This document shows, piece after piece, positions 29,001-37,191 of a stretch of 64,000 bases of DNA. Location of the stretch: NCBI RefSeq assembly GCF_005869225.1, contig NZ_SWFP01000002.1, forward strand, positions 620,001-684,000, in the 5' to 3' direction. Below the pieces are notes generated by a model. That model had not been told where the DNA came from and made no database searches. It saw only the letters and a list, made by a program, of their open reading frames with translations. This stretch comes from Dyadobacter bucti. GTDB lineage: Bacteria; Bacteroidota; Bacteroidia; Cytophagales; Spirosomataceae. The position numbers were made by a program, and so were the translations under genes. Position 1 is the stretch's first letter; every line of letters starts with the position of its first letter.

Positions 29001-29134
29001 GCACCCAGCAACATGATTACAAACAACATTTTAAACCTTCGACGCGAGGTGCCCTGCATGTGTGCGGCATGACCCCAAAGCGAAAAAGTACAATTCATCC
29101 ATTGAAATGGAATCGGTAAAGATTTTCCGTACAT
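26012..29134 (-). CDS. SusC/RagA TonB-dependent transporter of the AraC-controlled regulon
   Basis: A 1040-residue outer-membrane importer without an STN domain. An N-terminal extension precedes a hydrophobic signal (MLFVIMLLGAGFASTAVG-Q from residue 36). Then come a carboxypeptidase-regulatory-like domain (V-T-G-K-V-V-D-D-N-G, L-P-G-V-N-V-L-I-K-G), a TonB-box-like T-Q-L-G-E-V-V-V-T-A-L-G, the plug (F-V-V-D-G-V-P-I-D, then A-A-S-A-Q-Y-G-S-R-G-A-N-G-V-I) and a barrel ending V-G-L-N-L-K-L-S-F. The start at 29134 is compatible with the predicted transcription start near 29183; later ATGs at 29098, 29059 and 29029 are possible. It is controlled by the repeat site at 29189-29248, not by a sigma/FecR pair. 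Confidence 0.92.
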   Translation of the reverse strand: MYGKSLPIPFQWMNCTFSLWGHAAHMQGTSRRRFKMLFVIMLLGAGFASTAVGQELNVTGKVVDDNGAALPGVNVLIKGSTKGTSTDVEGAYAITVPSGSESLVFSFIGYASQDVAVSGRSVVNVTLKEDATQLGEVVVTALGIERSAKTLTYATQQVSGKQLTDVRDANFVNTLSGKVAGLVVTQGSSGPGSATRVTLRGNRSIAGNNNALFVVDGVPIDNSVRSQVSSDFGGVNRSDGAANINPDDIESMSILKGPAASAQYGSRGANGVIMITTKKGKSGKISTDINSGISMESPFLLPSFQNTYGQGAGGKSSENASGSWGAAGTTYPDNIKNFYRDGISTNNSIGVSGGSENIQTYMSYTHNKNQGLIPNNDLLRHTLNLRINANLTKRLSVDGKITYINQDIKNKPFSGENSGPIMNLLKTPRSVDLNDYKNYQTETGSPRYWTSSGIYMNPYWTLNKTFGREKRDRSIILGSAKYELASWLNVQGRISYDTYVDGYERGYANGTLLYAAAGGNYENFDGKTLERNMDLIFSGNNKLGENFGLTYNFGAGQTYNKYSEVGATATGLSVVDKFDLSFATNLTRVSAFSEKELQYVFGTASFSFKDYLTVDGSIRNDWSSALPNPYSYTYASFGANVILSEALRLPSWISFAKLRGSWAQVGNDTSPYQLDPSYAFTNGGVNGYISRSTTLPNSAMKPEISAATEFGLDFRILNGLLGVDVTYYNSNTTNQILVLPLPSPSGFSAQTINAGKVNNKGIEIILTANPLKNGPLTWQSNVNFARNTNKVIYLHENFKKVSLGSGIRTATPVVAEGGSFGDMEGYTWLKDAQGRYVVTATGVPAVGPIAPIGNYNPKFTLGWSNTFNYKKFVFSFLVDGRVGGIVTSGTEANLAFDGNSDYTEEHREGGWVLPAVKADGSENTTAINAETFWQTVSQGRYSWGEFFTYSATNFRLREVTLGYNIPFPSNFFLKNARLSFTARNLFFLYRGYATLDIPGLKKRKLPFDPDMNLGAGNFQGLDYGNMPSSRTVGLNLKLSF

Positions 29135-29188
29135 AATAACACTGTGGTTAGGTAAAACGATACATTATTTTGAAATTATCACTATTAC

Positions 29189-29248
29189 CAAAATTATCAT
29201 TTAACCATATCAAATACTGATACTATTTTCTTCAATTTTAATACTATC
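29189..29248 (-). promoter_or_regulatory. Putative AraC-type operator and -7 element for SusC-SusD (site A)
   Basis: Read on the minus strand: GATAGTATTA (29248-29239) and ATAGTA (29226-29221) form a direct repeat whose cores are exactly 21 bp apart. A -7 element TAATTTTG (29196-29189), fitting TAnnTTTG, follows 24 bp on. There is no -33 TTTG in position, so activation by a bound protein is expected. Sites B and C share the same arrangement. Confidence 0.7.
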
Positions 29249-29542
29249 CTTCAAAATGAAAAAAATCGCCGGTAAAAATGAGAATCGCGCTCGCAGGCCG
29301 TAAAATTAATTATTGGTTACATCATAAATCATGTCACTTTTATTCCACACAAAATGAAAAAAACGGCATTTTAATTTACAAATGGCATTTTTTCCAAGAA
29401 AATAATCTTTTTCAATGCAGTTAAACTTTCAGAAGTATTTTCAGTGCTATTCAAAGAAGTGAAATTTGTCACCCAAAAGCTGAAAAATAAGATATATAGG
29501 AATATTACAATTAAAAAACCAACAATATCCTGCGTGGAACAT

Positions 29543-29588
29543 AAAAAAACGGACTTCCGGAGATGTAATCCAGAAAGCCCGCTTTTTT
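29543..29588 (-). terminator. Terminator of the ten-gene catabolic unit
   Basis: On the minus strand a GC-rich stem (GCGGGCTTTCTGG with CCGGAAGTCCGT, some mismatches and G-T pairs) with a 9-nt loop is followed by a run of seven T residues (29549-29543). It lies 25 nt after the stop of the PQQ-dehydrogenase gene. Confidence 0.75.
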
Positions 29589-29612
29589 AAATACTCCGAT
29601 GTAGTTACGCCG

Positions 29613-31382
29613 TTACTGCGCTTTTTTGACCCTTATGACTTCACCCACACTGACACCGCTCGCCGTGTTGCCAAAGCTCATCCTGATATAGGTCAGGATC
29701 TGGGCAATTTCTTCATTTTTGAGAAAGTCATGTGCGGGCATTACTCCGTTATATTCCACACCTTTCACCGTTAGCGGGCCGCTCAGCCCTTTCAATATCA
29801 CCTCGATCAGTTTTCTCTTGTCACCGGTAACACGCTCGGAGCCGGCCAGTGGCGGAAAGCGACTGCCGTCACCCTTGCCGTCGCCCTGGTGGCAGGCTCC
29901 GCAATACAGTTTGTAAGCCTGCTCTCCGGCAGCCAATATCTTCTTTTCCAGGTTGTCTTTTACGATATCGGGTGTTTTGATATTTGTGCGCTCCTTGCGT
30001 TTTTCCATTGCAGCCAGCTGTGCCTTGCCAAATTTGTTCCGGTCGCCCTTGTACATGATGCGCCATATTTTGCCTTTTACACTCTCCGTAATATACAGCG
30101 AACCGTCGGGTCCCATGGCGATGCCCATCGGGCGCGCTTTGGCATCAGCCGTATTGATGATCGTATCCACCCTCGCAAACCCATCCGCAAAAACCTCCCA
30201 GGGGCCTGATGGAGCGCCGTTTTTGAAGGGTACAAAACAAACAAAATAACCTGCCTGCGGATAAGGTGCCCGTATCGTGGAACCGTGAAAAGCGATGAAA
30301 GCCCCGTTTTTATACCGTGCAGGAAACTGGTCGCCCTGGTAAAAGTGCAGGTCGTTGGGTGCCCAGTGCCCAGGAAAACCGATGATAGGCTGCTCAAATT
30401 CGGCACCTTTTCCAGCCTTTTTACCATCACCGCCGTATTCGGGATTCAGCAGCTTTTTGCCCTGCATATGATCGTAGTAATAGTAGGGCCAGCCTGCATT
30501 GGAACCTTCTTTTACCCGAAGGAATTCTTCCGACGGCAATACGGCACTTTGCCAGTTATTATACAGGTCCGGCCAGGTACGCACCAGATTGTCACGGCCG
30601 TGTTGCAAGGCATAAAGCGTATTATCCGACTTGTTCCAGTCCATCGCCACAATGCTCCTGATCCCGGTAGCGTATTTTTTTCCGTCCGACTGCAACTGGC
30701 CAGGTTTATTGGCATCAAACTGCCATACGCCCCCGTGCTCTTCCAACTGCGGGCAGGGGTCCTGTCCAGCCATACCGGGAACCCTGTTTTGTGCCTGGCA
30801 GACATCGCCCGGTGCGCCGAAAGGCACATACATGTGTCCGTCATTATCGAAAGCCAGCGGCTTGGCAATGTGCTCGGAACCATGGACTTTATTCTTGTAA
30901 TCGTCGGTCAGGATTACCTCGGCTTCGCTTTCGGGGATGAGTTTTCCGGGAGTCAGTTTATTTCTGAAAACCACTCCGGCCGTGCTGTAATAAATGTAAT
31001 CGTTGTGAATCCGCATCGCAGTTCCATAACTTCCGGGATCGGTGTAATTTCCAAAATTCTGGACGATATCCGCCTTTCCGTCATGGTCGGTGTCGCGCAG
31101 GGCCACACTGCCACCTTTGGGCCCTACACTTCTCAATTTGACATAGATATCGCCGTTCTGATTCACGGCCAGATGCCTGGCCGATCCCACGCTGTCGGCA
31201 ACCACAACAGCTTCGAAGCCTCCCGGAAGCACAAGGCCTCCATTATCCGGATCGCCTTTAGGAAGCTTATTCACTGTGTCATATCTGATAAAACCGATAC
31301 TCAGCAACAATACCGCCGCCGTAACAGTCAATCGTTTTGTGCGTACTAAAATCCTGAAAAGAGGTAGAAAAAAATATTTCAT
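29613..31382 (-). CDS. PQQ-type sugar dehydrogenase fused to cytochrome c
   Basis: A 589-residue exported or membrane-anchored oxidoreductase. The ATG at 31382 is chosen because earlier in-frame ATGs would overlap the upstream gene. An N-terminal hydrophobic segment (L-T-V-T-A-A-V-L-L-L-S-I-G-F) is followed by a six-bladed-propeller region resembling soluble glucose/sorbosone dehydrogenases: L-P-G-G-F-E-A, G-S-E-H-I-A-K-P-L-A-F, Q-H-G-R-D-N-L and G-P-D-G-S-L-Y-I-T-E-S. The C-terminal cytochrome c domain has the haem motif C-G-A-C-H at 494-498 and a probable axial Met548 in G-V-M-P-A-H. It would oxidise a sugar or alcohol in the periplasm and pass electrons to the respiratory chain. It is last in the ten-gene unit, which also encodes an SMP-30-type lactonase able to open a resulting lactone. 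Confidence 0.85.
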   Translation of the reverse strand: MKYFFLPLFRILVRTKRLTVTAAVLLLSIGFIRYDTVNKLPKGDPDNGGLVLPGGFEAVVVADSVGSARHLAVNQNGDIYVKLRSVGPKGGSVALRDTDHDGKADIVQNFGNYTDPGSYGTAMRIHNDYIYYSTAGVVFRNKLTPGKLIPESEAEVILTDDYKNKVHGSEHIAKPLAFDNDGHMYVPFGAPGDVCQAQNRVPGMAGQDPCPQLEEHGGVWQFDANKPGQLQSDGKKYATGIRSIVAMDWNKSDNTLYALQHGRDNLVRTWPDLYNNWQSAVLPSEEFLRVKEGSNAGWPYYYYDHMQGKKLLNPEYGGDGKKAGKGAEFEQPIIGFPGHWAPNDLHFYQGDQFPARYKNGAFIAFHGSTIRAPYPQAGYFVCFVPFKNGAPSGPWEVFADGFARVDTIINTADAKARPMGIAMGPDGSLYITESVKGKIWRIMYKGDRNKFGKAQLAAMEKRKERTNIKTPDIVKDNLEKKILAAGEQAYKLYCGACHQGDGKGDGSRFPPLAGSERVTGDKRKLIEVILKGLSGPLTVKGVEYNGVMPAHDFLKNEEIAQILTYIRMSFGNTASGVSVGEVIRVKKAQ

Positions 31383-31428
31383 TATGATACAAAAAATGGG
31401 TTTATGCATGGTAAATATGAGCGGGCAT

Positions 31429-32685
31429 TCATGGCTTAGACGGCAAAGGCATAGAACGCGCATTGAGGTCATACACGATCTTGCCGCCTTTGATCGTCAC
31501 TTCACACTCCAGTTTTTCGGTTCCTTCCGATTTATATCTGGCCACGTCATAGAATCCAAACTTGCCTTTGCGCAGGTTCAGGATCGCCACATCGGCATTC
31601 GCCCCTACCGAAATATGTCCCAGCTCTTCATGTTTGATCGCCTTGGCCGCCGCCCAGGTACTTGCTGTGATCACACTTTGCAGGTCCATATTCAAGGCCA
31701 TGAATTTCGACATCACATTGAGCATATCTTTCATAGCGCCGTTCATGCTGCCGGTATGGAGGTCGGTACTGATGGTTTCTGGATAAAAACCGGCTTTGGT
31801 CGCAGGTAACGCCTGCGAATAAGTAAAGCTTCCGCCCCCGTGGCCAACGTCGAAAATCACCCCTCTTTTACGCGCAGCCAGTACAAACGGTTTTAATTTG
31901 CCTGTTTCCAGATCCACAATCGATTCTTTGGTTTCGAGGATCTGCCCGTAGGTATGTGTAAAAATATCGCCAGGGCGCAGTCTTTTCATAAAAAGGTCTT
32001 CAATGGACAACCTCGGCTTGCTTCCGCCGAAATCGATCATCACAGGGATATTTGCCAGTTTTCCGGCTTCCAGCGCACGGTCCACAGCAATAAAATCTGA
32101 CTTGTGAAAATGTGCTACTTTGATCCCGACTATGTAGTCCTTGTATTCTTTGGCTGCGCTGGCCGCCAGCTGCGGGTCCATAAACTTAACGTCCTGCTGA
32201 TATACCGAATACTCGTCACCGCGCATACCCTCACTGGAAATATTCAGGAATGCCAGGACGCGGGTCTGGGAGCGGTCTATGATATTCTTTTTAAACTCCG
32301 GAAATGATTTTGAGCCGGCCCCCCCTGCATCCACGATCGTTGTAACGCCCACCCGGAAGGTGAAGCCATCGGGAGGCAGCGCACTGAAACCGTTGCTGAG
32401 ATCACCGTCGGGTGTAGTTCCCGCAAACACGTGGCCGTGGATGTCGATGATACCGGGTGTTACGTACAGCCCGGCTGCATCAATGACCTGCTTTCCCTGA
32501 CCAGCCGGGATGCTTTTGGCAAGCTGGGCAATTTTGTCGCCCGTAATGGCCACATCCATGATACCATTGATATTATTTTTCGGGTCGATCACGTGGCCGC
32601 CTTTGATAATGATGTCATAAGACTGTGCCCGGGAAATAGCCGGTAAAGACAAAAGCAACAGCAGAAAAAAACTGATTTTATTCAT
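31429..32685 (-). CDS. Exported amidohydrolase/deacetylase-family metallohydrolase
   Basis: A 418-residue amidohydrolase-superfamily protein with a Sec signal (MNKISFFLLLLLSLPAISRA-Q). The mature part opens with the typical small beta-domain (I-I-I-K-G-G-H-V-I-D-P). The metal motif D-I-H-G-H-V follows at 81-86 (His83, His85). Later come F-D-V-G-H-G-G-G-S-F and S-T-D-L-H-T-G, and the chain closes with G-A-N-A-D-V-A-I-L. It resembles the EF_0837/AHA_3915 deacetylase-like group, whose genes often neighbour DgaE-type PLP lyases, as here (the PLP gene is 75 nt upstream). Members hydrolyse acetyl-hydroxycarboxylates or N-acyl substrates; the substrate here is unknown. Export to the periplasm is notable. 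Confidence 0.85.
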   Translation of the reverse strand: MNKISFFLLLLLSLPAISRAQSYDIIIKGGHVIDPKNNINGIMDVAITGDKIAQLAKSIPAGQGKQVIDAAGLYVTPGIIDIHGHVFAGTTPDGDLSNGFSALPPDGFTFRVGVTTIVDAGGAGSKSFPEFKKNIIDRSQTRVLAFLNISSEGMRGDEYSVYQQDVKFMDPQLAASAAKEYKDYIVGIKVAHFHKSDFIAVDRALEAGKLANIPVMIDFGGSKPRLSIEDLFMKRLRPGDIFTHTYGQILETKESIVDLETGKLKPFVLAARKRGVIFDVGHGGGSFTYSQALPATKAGFYPETISTDLHTGSMNGAMKDMLNVMSKFMALNMDLQSVITASTWAAAKAIKHEELGHISVGANADVAILNLRKGKFGFYDVARYKSEGTEKLECEVTIKGGKIVYDLNARSMPLPSKP

Positions 32686-32760
32686 GGATTCAGGAAATAG
32701 GTACTGTAATGGTTTAAGCTTGATAAAAATATTAAAATCTTTGGTTTCAAGTCAGAAATT

Positions 32761-33972
32761 TCAGGCTGAAGCCTGCGTCAGTTCTTCTTTGATACGCTGT
32801 GCCACGATTTTTTCCTGCCCGGGTTTCAGCATAAAAACAGTAAGTCTGATGTTGTTTTCCGTTTCCCAGGCTATTACTTCAATGGACGGGTTACCTTTGC
32901 GGAGCTTTTCTCCGAGGGCGTCCCTGGTGAGTTTAACTTTTTTGTCGTCCCAGGATATGCTCAGTGAAGGCGTATGATTGGCGACGGGCGGCAGGACAAT
33001 TTCCGTCTTTACGCCCGCAATACCTTTGATGGCATTATCGATCAGCGCGATTTTCTGTTCCCACATTTTCCACTCCCTGGCGTGGTCATGCTTCACATAT
33101 TTTTCGAGGGCGACATACATGCCCAGAATTTCTTCCTTGTTCACCTTTTGGCCGCGTCCTATCCCGCTGCGCGGCGGCGCGCTCAGCCGGGCTGCCGCGA
33201 TCAGGTCTTTTTTACCCATTAAAATACCCGCACTCTGAGGTCCGCGCATGGCTTTTCCTCCTGAAATGCAAACCAGGTCGAAACCCATATCATTGTATTT
33301 CCAGAGGTTCTCCACCGGCGGAACGTCGGCAGCGATGTCGATCATGGTGGGCAGGTTATGCTTTTTTGCAATGTACAGCCACTCCTGATGCTGTATTTTA
33401 CCTTCCGGTGCTTCCCGGTTCAGAAACCACATCAGTGCTGTTTTTTCATTGATCGCTTTTTCAACTTCTTCCCGCGTCTCCACTACGATGATCTTAACCC
33501 CCGCATTGGTCAGTGCCAGGTGGTATCCGTTGGCGTGGGTCTTCTGGACGATCACTTCCGATTTCATGCCGGTACCTTCCAGAAAAGGCAGCTGCATTAC
33601 TTTTTTATTATCCATGCCCGTCAAAACGCCTGCCATACCCAGCACCAGTGCGGACCAGCAGCCTGCTGTTACCATCGCGGCTTCCGAATGACAGATTGCC
33701 GCGATCTTTTCGCCCACCTTATCCTGCACGTCGTCCAGCATCACATACTCTTCTGCTCCTGTATTGATAGCGTCCAGCACTTCCTGCGGCATCAGTGAGG
33801 CTGTCATAGAAGTATAAACCCCGGCAGCATTGATAAAAGTCCGGAGCCCCAGTTCTTTAAAGAGGTCGCGTTTCGGAGCCGCCATGGCAGTGTTTGCGGC
33901 AAATACCTGACCGGTAACCCCGCCCGAGACCGGGAGTACCGACAAACCTTTTAATAAATCCCTGCGACGCAT
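32761..33972 (-). CDS. Tat-exported PLP-dependent SelA/DgaE-like lyase
   Basis: A 403-residue PLP enzyme of the SelA/DgaE group. The ATG at 33972 is chosen because it opens with the twin-arginine signal R-R-R-D-L-L-K-G and avoids overlap with the preceding gene. Visible are R-T-F-I-N-A-A-G-V-Y-T (substrate-side motif, 44-54), T-A-G-C-W-S-A-L-V-L for the PLP phosphate, D-I-A-A-D-V-P-P and the Schiff-base lysine Lys240 in S-G-G-K-A-M-R-G-P-Q. DgaE-like proteins eliminate ammonia from amino acids such as D-glucosaminate-6-phosphate through enamine intermediates. Export by Tat fits a cofactor loaded before transport. An exported RidA is encoded in the same unit. Aldolase or racemase chemistry is an alternative. 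Confidence 0.82.
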   Translation of the reverse strand: MRRRDLLKGLSVLPVSGGVTGQVFAANTAMAAPKRDLFKELGLRTFINAAGVYTSMTASLMPQEVLDAINTGAEEYVMLDDVQDKVGEKIAAICHSEAAMVTAGCWSALVLGMAGVLTGMDNKKVMQLPFLEGTGMKSEVIVQKTHANGYHLALTNAGVKIIVVETREEVEKAINEKTALMWFLNREAPEGKIQHQEWLYIAKKHNLPTMIDIAADVPPVENLWKYNDMGFDLVCISGGKAMRGPQSAGILMGKKDLIAAARLSAPPRSGIGRGQKVNKEEILGMYVALEKYVKHDHAREWKMWEQKIALIDNAIKGIAGVKTEIVLPPVANHTPSLSISWDDKKVKLTRDALGEKLRKGNPSIEVIAWETENNIRLTVFMLKPGQEKIVAQRIKEELTQASA

Positions 33973-33991
33973 ATAGTTGACATTTAAGGTT

Positions 33992-35368
33992 TTATTGTTT
34001 TTTAAATTTATCAGGAATGATAAATTCATATCCTTTGGGCGGCCAGGGCCCGATGCTCTGCCCGGTGGGGCGCGGACTCGACGGCAGGATCGGTTCAATA
34101 CCGGCGGCTGGCGAATATTTTACATTCAAAAACGGTGTTTTCCGTTCTTTTCCACCGTCTACCACCGACCTTATGCCCATATCAATGATGCCGCTCGTGA
34201 GCAATGTTCTTTCCACAGGCCCCTGCGGTTTGCCGGAAACGAGGAATTTCTGGATGTTTAGGGTAAGGTAGCTAAAATGCGAGTAGCTCATGCTGTTGTC
34301 CAGCACAAATTCGGTAGCGACTGTTTTCCCGCCTGCTTTTGCGGCATACGCCCAGCCCGTATTGACCAGCTCATCCAGCATCAGTATCGCACCTTTCAGG
34401 CCGTCGTTATATCGAACAATTACAGCTTTCGGATCTTTAACGATTTCGCGCATGTTCCCGGCAGCCCTGATCTTGATAGAATTACATGCAGCATCGACGA
34501 GTTCTTTTGAAATCTTCCCGTCATCAATCGCTTTCCAGACCGCAGGTCCGGTGAGCCCCTGCACACTGGCCACGCCGGTTTCTCCTCCTGCCCTGCGTTC
34601 CACCATGCACTGAAGAATTTCCAGTACGTGGAAACCGTAAGCATCCAGGGACGCATATCCTATGGCCACGGCTTCGGTGATCTTGGTACCAATCGGATGC
34701 ACGAGCATCGGGTCGCGCCAGCAATAAGGAAGCGACGACCCGGCCATCATCGGCACCTGCAGTTCCTGGGCGCGGTCGTATACCCATTTGCTGTCCAGCC
34801 AGGAGTATGCTAAATGTTTATCGGAAAAAAGGGGTACCGATTTATTTGAAGCATCAAATACCCTGAAAATCTGTTCGAGGTAATTCATGCGCGGGTACAT
34901 TTTCACACCCAGGCGGCTGTTGGGATAATCCCCGTGCTCACCGATGTAAATCACCGCATCGACAGCCAGCTTGTCGCCGCCCATTGTCAATGCTTCCGCG
35001 ATCGTCGGGTATAGTGTCGCATTGTTCATTTTGGCAATCCTGACCCCGGTGTCGTTCGCGCCGATCTGGTCGATCCATACCGATACGATCTGGACCTGCG
35101 GAGCTACCATGCCGTCGTCGGTGGGGATACCTACAAACAGCTTGGTGGCAATCACATCCGCGTGCGCGCTGTTGCGGTAAGTATTGGCAATGAGCGCGAT
35201 TCGTTTCAAGGCTAATGGATTTTTTTCGGTTCGCGACAAGTCATTCTCAGGGCCGGTCAGGTTGATAAAACCGTTCGGGAAAAGTCCTGAAAACATGGAA
35301 AGGCTTGCAGCGGCACCGGCAGATTTTTTGATAAACTGTCGTCTTGGGTTATTTTCTTCGTTTTTCAT
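33992..35368 (-). CDS. Tat-exported protein of unknown function
   Basis: A 458-residue protein beginning with a twin-arginine signal (R-R-Q-F-I-K-K-S-A-G-A-A-A-S-L). I do not recognise an experimentally characterised family. The mature part starts with a Rossmann-like strand (K-R-I-A-L-I-A-N-T-Y). It contains D-A-V-I-Y-I-G-E-H-G-D-Y-P, K-M-Y-P-R-M-N-Y-L-E-Q-I-F-R-V-F and V-P-M-M-A-G-S-S-L-P-Y-C-W-R, a layout reminiscent of a sugar oxidoreductase or a periplasmic ligand-binding fold, but no GxGxxG is seen. The neighbours are gamma-glutamyltransferase (18 nt upstream) and the PLP lyase (19 nt downstream), so it is an integral member of the unit. A role on the same substrate is likely; the chemistry is unknown. 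Confidence 0.75.
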   Translation of the reverse strand: MKNEENNPRRQFIKKSAGAAASLSMFSGLFPNGFINLTGPENDLSRTEKNPLALKRIALIANTYRNSAHADVIATKLFVGIPTDDGMVAPQVQIVSVWIDQIGANDTGVRIAKMNNATLYPTIAEALTMGGDKLAVDAVIYIGEHGDYPNSRLGVKMYPRMNYLEQIFRVFDASNKSVPLFSDKHLAYSWLDSKWVYDRAQELQVPMMAGSSLPYCWRDPMLVHPIGTKITEAVAIGYASLDAYGFHVLEILQCMVERRAGGETGVASVQGLTGPAVWKAIDDGKISKELVDAACNSIKIRAAGNMREIVKDPKAVIVRYNDGLKGAILMLDELVNTGWAYAAKAGGKTVATEFVLDNSMSYSHFSYLTLNIQKFLVSGKPQGPVERTLLTSGIIDMGIRSVVDGGKERKTPFLNVKYSPAAGIEPILPSSPRPTGQSIGPWPPKGYEFIIPDKFKKQ

Positions 35369-35386
35369 GATGGTGATTGGGTTTAG

Positions 35387-37183
35387 TTACCAGCCTATGG
35401 AATAGCCGTTTCGTCTTGGATCGGCGCCGCCCATGATCCAGCCGGTTTTATGGTCAATGGTGATACCCTGGGCACCGCCGACGGTCATTGACCATTCGCC
35501 GAGGCTGGTATCGAGTACATAACCCATATCCCTCAGTTCCTGCAGTGTCTTTTCGGGAATCCTTGTTTCGATAATGAGTTCTTTGGCGGGCACCGAGCCG
35601 AGCTCATCTTTCCAGCGGAACCTCGGCGCACTGATCGCATCCTGTATGTTCATGCCAAAATCCACCACGTTCATCGCCACCTGCGGTACCGACTGCAATA
35701 TCCCGAAACTGCCGGGCGAACCAACGATCAGCTCCGGTTTACCGTTTTTATGAAACTGCATCATGCCTCCGATACACCAGCCCACAGCCTTGCCAGGCTC
35801 CACAGTATTGGCCTGTCCGGGTATCAATGTCATCCAGTCGAGGGCGCTGTTGAAAACCACCCCTGTTTTTCCGGCCACATATCCCGATCCGAAGCCGCCG
35901 CCATGCGTTTGGATGATCACCACTGCATTTCCCCACCGGTCGGTTGCCGAGAGGCTGGTAGTAGCATATTTATATTGATCCGGAACGGCACTCTCGAAAG
36001 CTCCGGGCACTTTTTCCAGCAGCGACTGCTTTTTCATATTCGTTCTCCGCTCCTTGATATTCGCCACTACTTTTGCCCTTTGAGAAGCGATGTAACTGTC
36101 CGACAAAAGCATCGTTACCGGCACGTTTACAAACTTCGGATCGCCGATGTACTTGTCCGTATCGATCCGGCTGAGGTAAATAGCCTCCATGAGGTGCGCC
36201 AGGTAATCGACACTGTTGTGCCCCATTTTCTTCAGGTCAAAACCTTCCATGATCTTCAGTACCTGCAGCTGCTGGATGCCCATGCCCGGAGGCGGGTTAT
36301 TATAAACGGTATAGTCGCGGTATTTGACAGAAATCGGTTCAACCCATTGTACTTTGTCCGGTACCGAAGCCAGGTCTTCCACACTGATAAACCCGCCGTC
36401 ACGTTTGAAAGCCGCGGCCATTTCCCGGGCAATTTCCCCTTTGTAAAAAACATCGATTCCTTCTTTGGCAATCCGCCGCATGGTTTTGGCCAGCGGTTTA
36501 TTGGTAAAAAAGTCCCCGATCTTGTAAGTCGATTTGTCCTCTTTCAGGAATATGGCAGCCGATTCAGGATGGGGCGAAACGCGGTCGAGCGTGCCTTCCC
36601 ACATGGCCTGATCAAACTCAGTGACAGGCACACCGTTTTCCAGGTAGTCGATGGTACTTTCAAAAACCTCCGAAAGCGACATTGTACCGTAGTCTTTGAG
36701 TGCCCGGTTCCAGCCTGCCAGGTTTCCCGGCACTGCCGGCGTCCGCGGCCCGATCGTCTCCATACCTCCGTGACCGGCCCCGTCGGCCAGCTTGGCATCG
36801 GATTTCATCGCTTTGGCATCAAAATTCTTCGGTACCCAGCCGCCGAATACCAGCGACCTTACTTTTTGGTCTTTGGCAGAATAAAAAAGCATATACCCTA
36901 CACCGGCAGTTCCGGACATGTAAGGCTCCACGGCATTGAGGGAAGCCGCTGTTGCCACGATCGCATCGATGGCATTGCCGCCTTTGATCAGGATCTTTTG
37001 CCCGGCCAGGCTGGCGAGTGGATTGGCCGAAGCCACCATACCGAGCTTCCCCAAAGAGGCAGGCCGGAGGTTATTTTTGGCGACCTGGGCATTCGCATTG
37101 TCGATATTTCCAAGCACCCATGCGGTTGCAAAGGCCGAGAAAACGATATTTTTAAGGGTAGGAATAGTTTTAATTTTCATCAT
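35387..37183 (-). CDS. ggt: Periplasmic gamma-glutamyltransferase family protein
   Basis: A 598-residue Ntn-hydrolase precursor with a signal peptide (cleavage near A-N-A-Q, residue 33). The large-subunit part contains G-G-N-A-I-D-A-I-V-A and G-T-A-G-V-G-Y-M. Autocleavage is predicted before Thr408 in Y-A-T-T-S-L-S-A-T-D, which becomes the catalytic N-terminal Thr of the small subunit. The usual TTHxS has Ser in place of His. The C-terminus reads G-G-A-D-P-R-R-N-G-Y-S-I-G. Such enzymes hydrolyse or transfer gamma-glutamyl groups, and divergent members cut other amides (cephalosporin-acylase-like). Here it probably releases an amino compound in the periplasm for the following enzymes. The stop of the upstream RidA gene is 8 nt away. 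Confidence 0.88.
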   Translation of the reverse strand: MMKIKTIPTLKNIVFSAFATAWVLGNIDNANAQVAKNNLRPASLGKLGMVASANPLASLAGQKILIKGGNAIDAIVATAASLNAVEPYMSGTAGVGYMLFYSAKDQKVRSLVFGGWVPKNFDAKAMKSDAKLADGAGHGGMETIGPRTPAVPGNLAGWNRALKDYGTMSLSEVFESTIDYLENGVPVTEFDQAMWEGTLDRVSPHPESAAIFLKEDKSTYKIGDFFTNKPLAKTMRRIAKEGIDVFYKGEIAREMAAAFKRDGGFISVEDLASVPDKVQWVEPISVKYRDYTVYNNPPPGMGIQQLQVLKIMEGFDLKKMGHNSVDYLAHLMEAIYLSRIDTDKYIGDPKFVNVPVTMLLSDSYIASQRAKVVANIKERRTNMKKQSLLEKVPGAFESAVPDQYKYATTSLSATDRWGNAVVIIQTHGGGFGSGYVAGKTGVVFNSALDWMTLIPGQANTVEPGKAVGWCIGGMMQFHKNGKPELIVGSPGSFGILQSVPQVAMNVVDFGMNIQDAISAPRFRWKDELGSVPAKELIIETRIPEKTLQELRDMGYVLDTSLGEWSMTVGGAQGITIDHKTGWIMGGADPRRNGYSIGW

Positions 37184-37191
37184 GTGATCTC

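Larger units (their letters stand above)
29135..29612. other. 478-bp intergenic region between unit 2 and the SusC-SusD unit
   Basis: It holds the putative AraC-type operator and promoter of SusC (29189-29248) and, at the far end, the terminator of the PQQ-dehydrogenase unit (29543-29588). The stretch between, about 29260-29540, is AT-rich with no supported coding frame; the only pattern seen is a near-direct repeat of GGCATTTT near 29365-29395. Confidence 0.6.

Noticed and set aside
30285-31349. Plus-strand open frame of 354 codons opposite the PQQ-dehydrogenase
   Set aside because: Antisense shadow of a gene with clear motifs (propeller, CxxCH); no signal or domain of its own.
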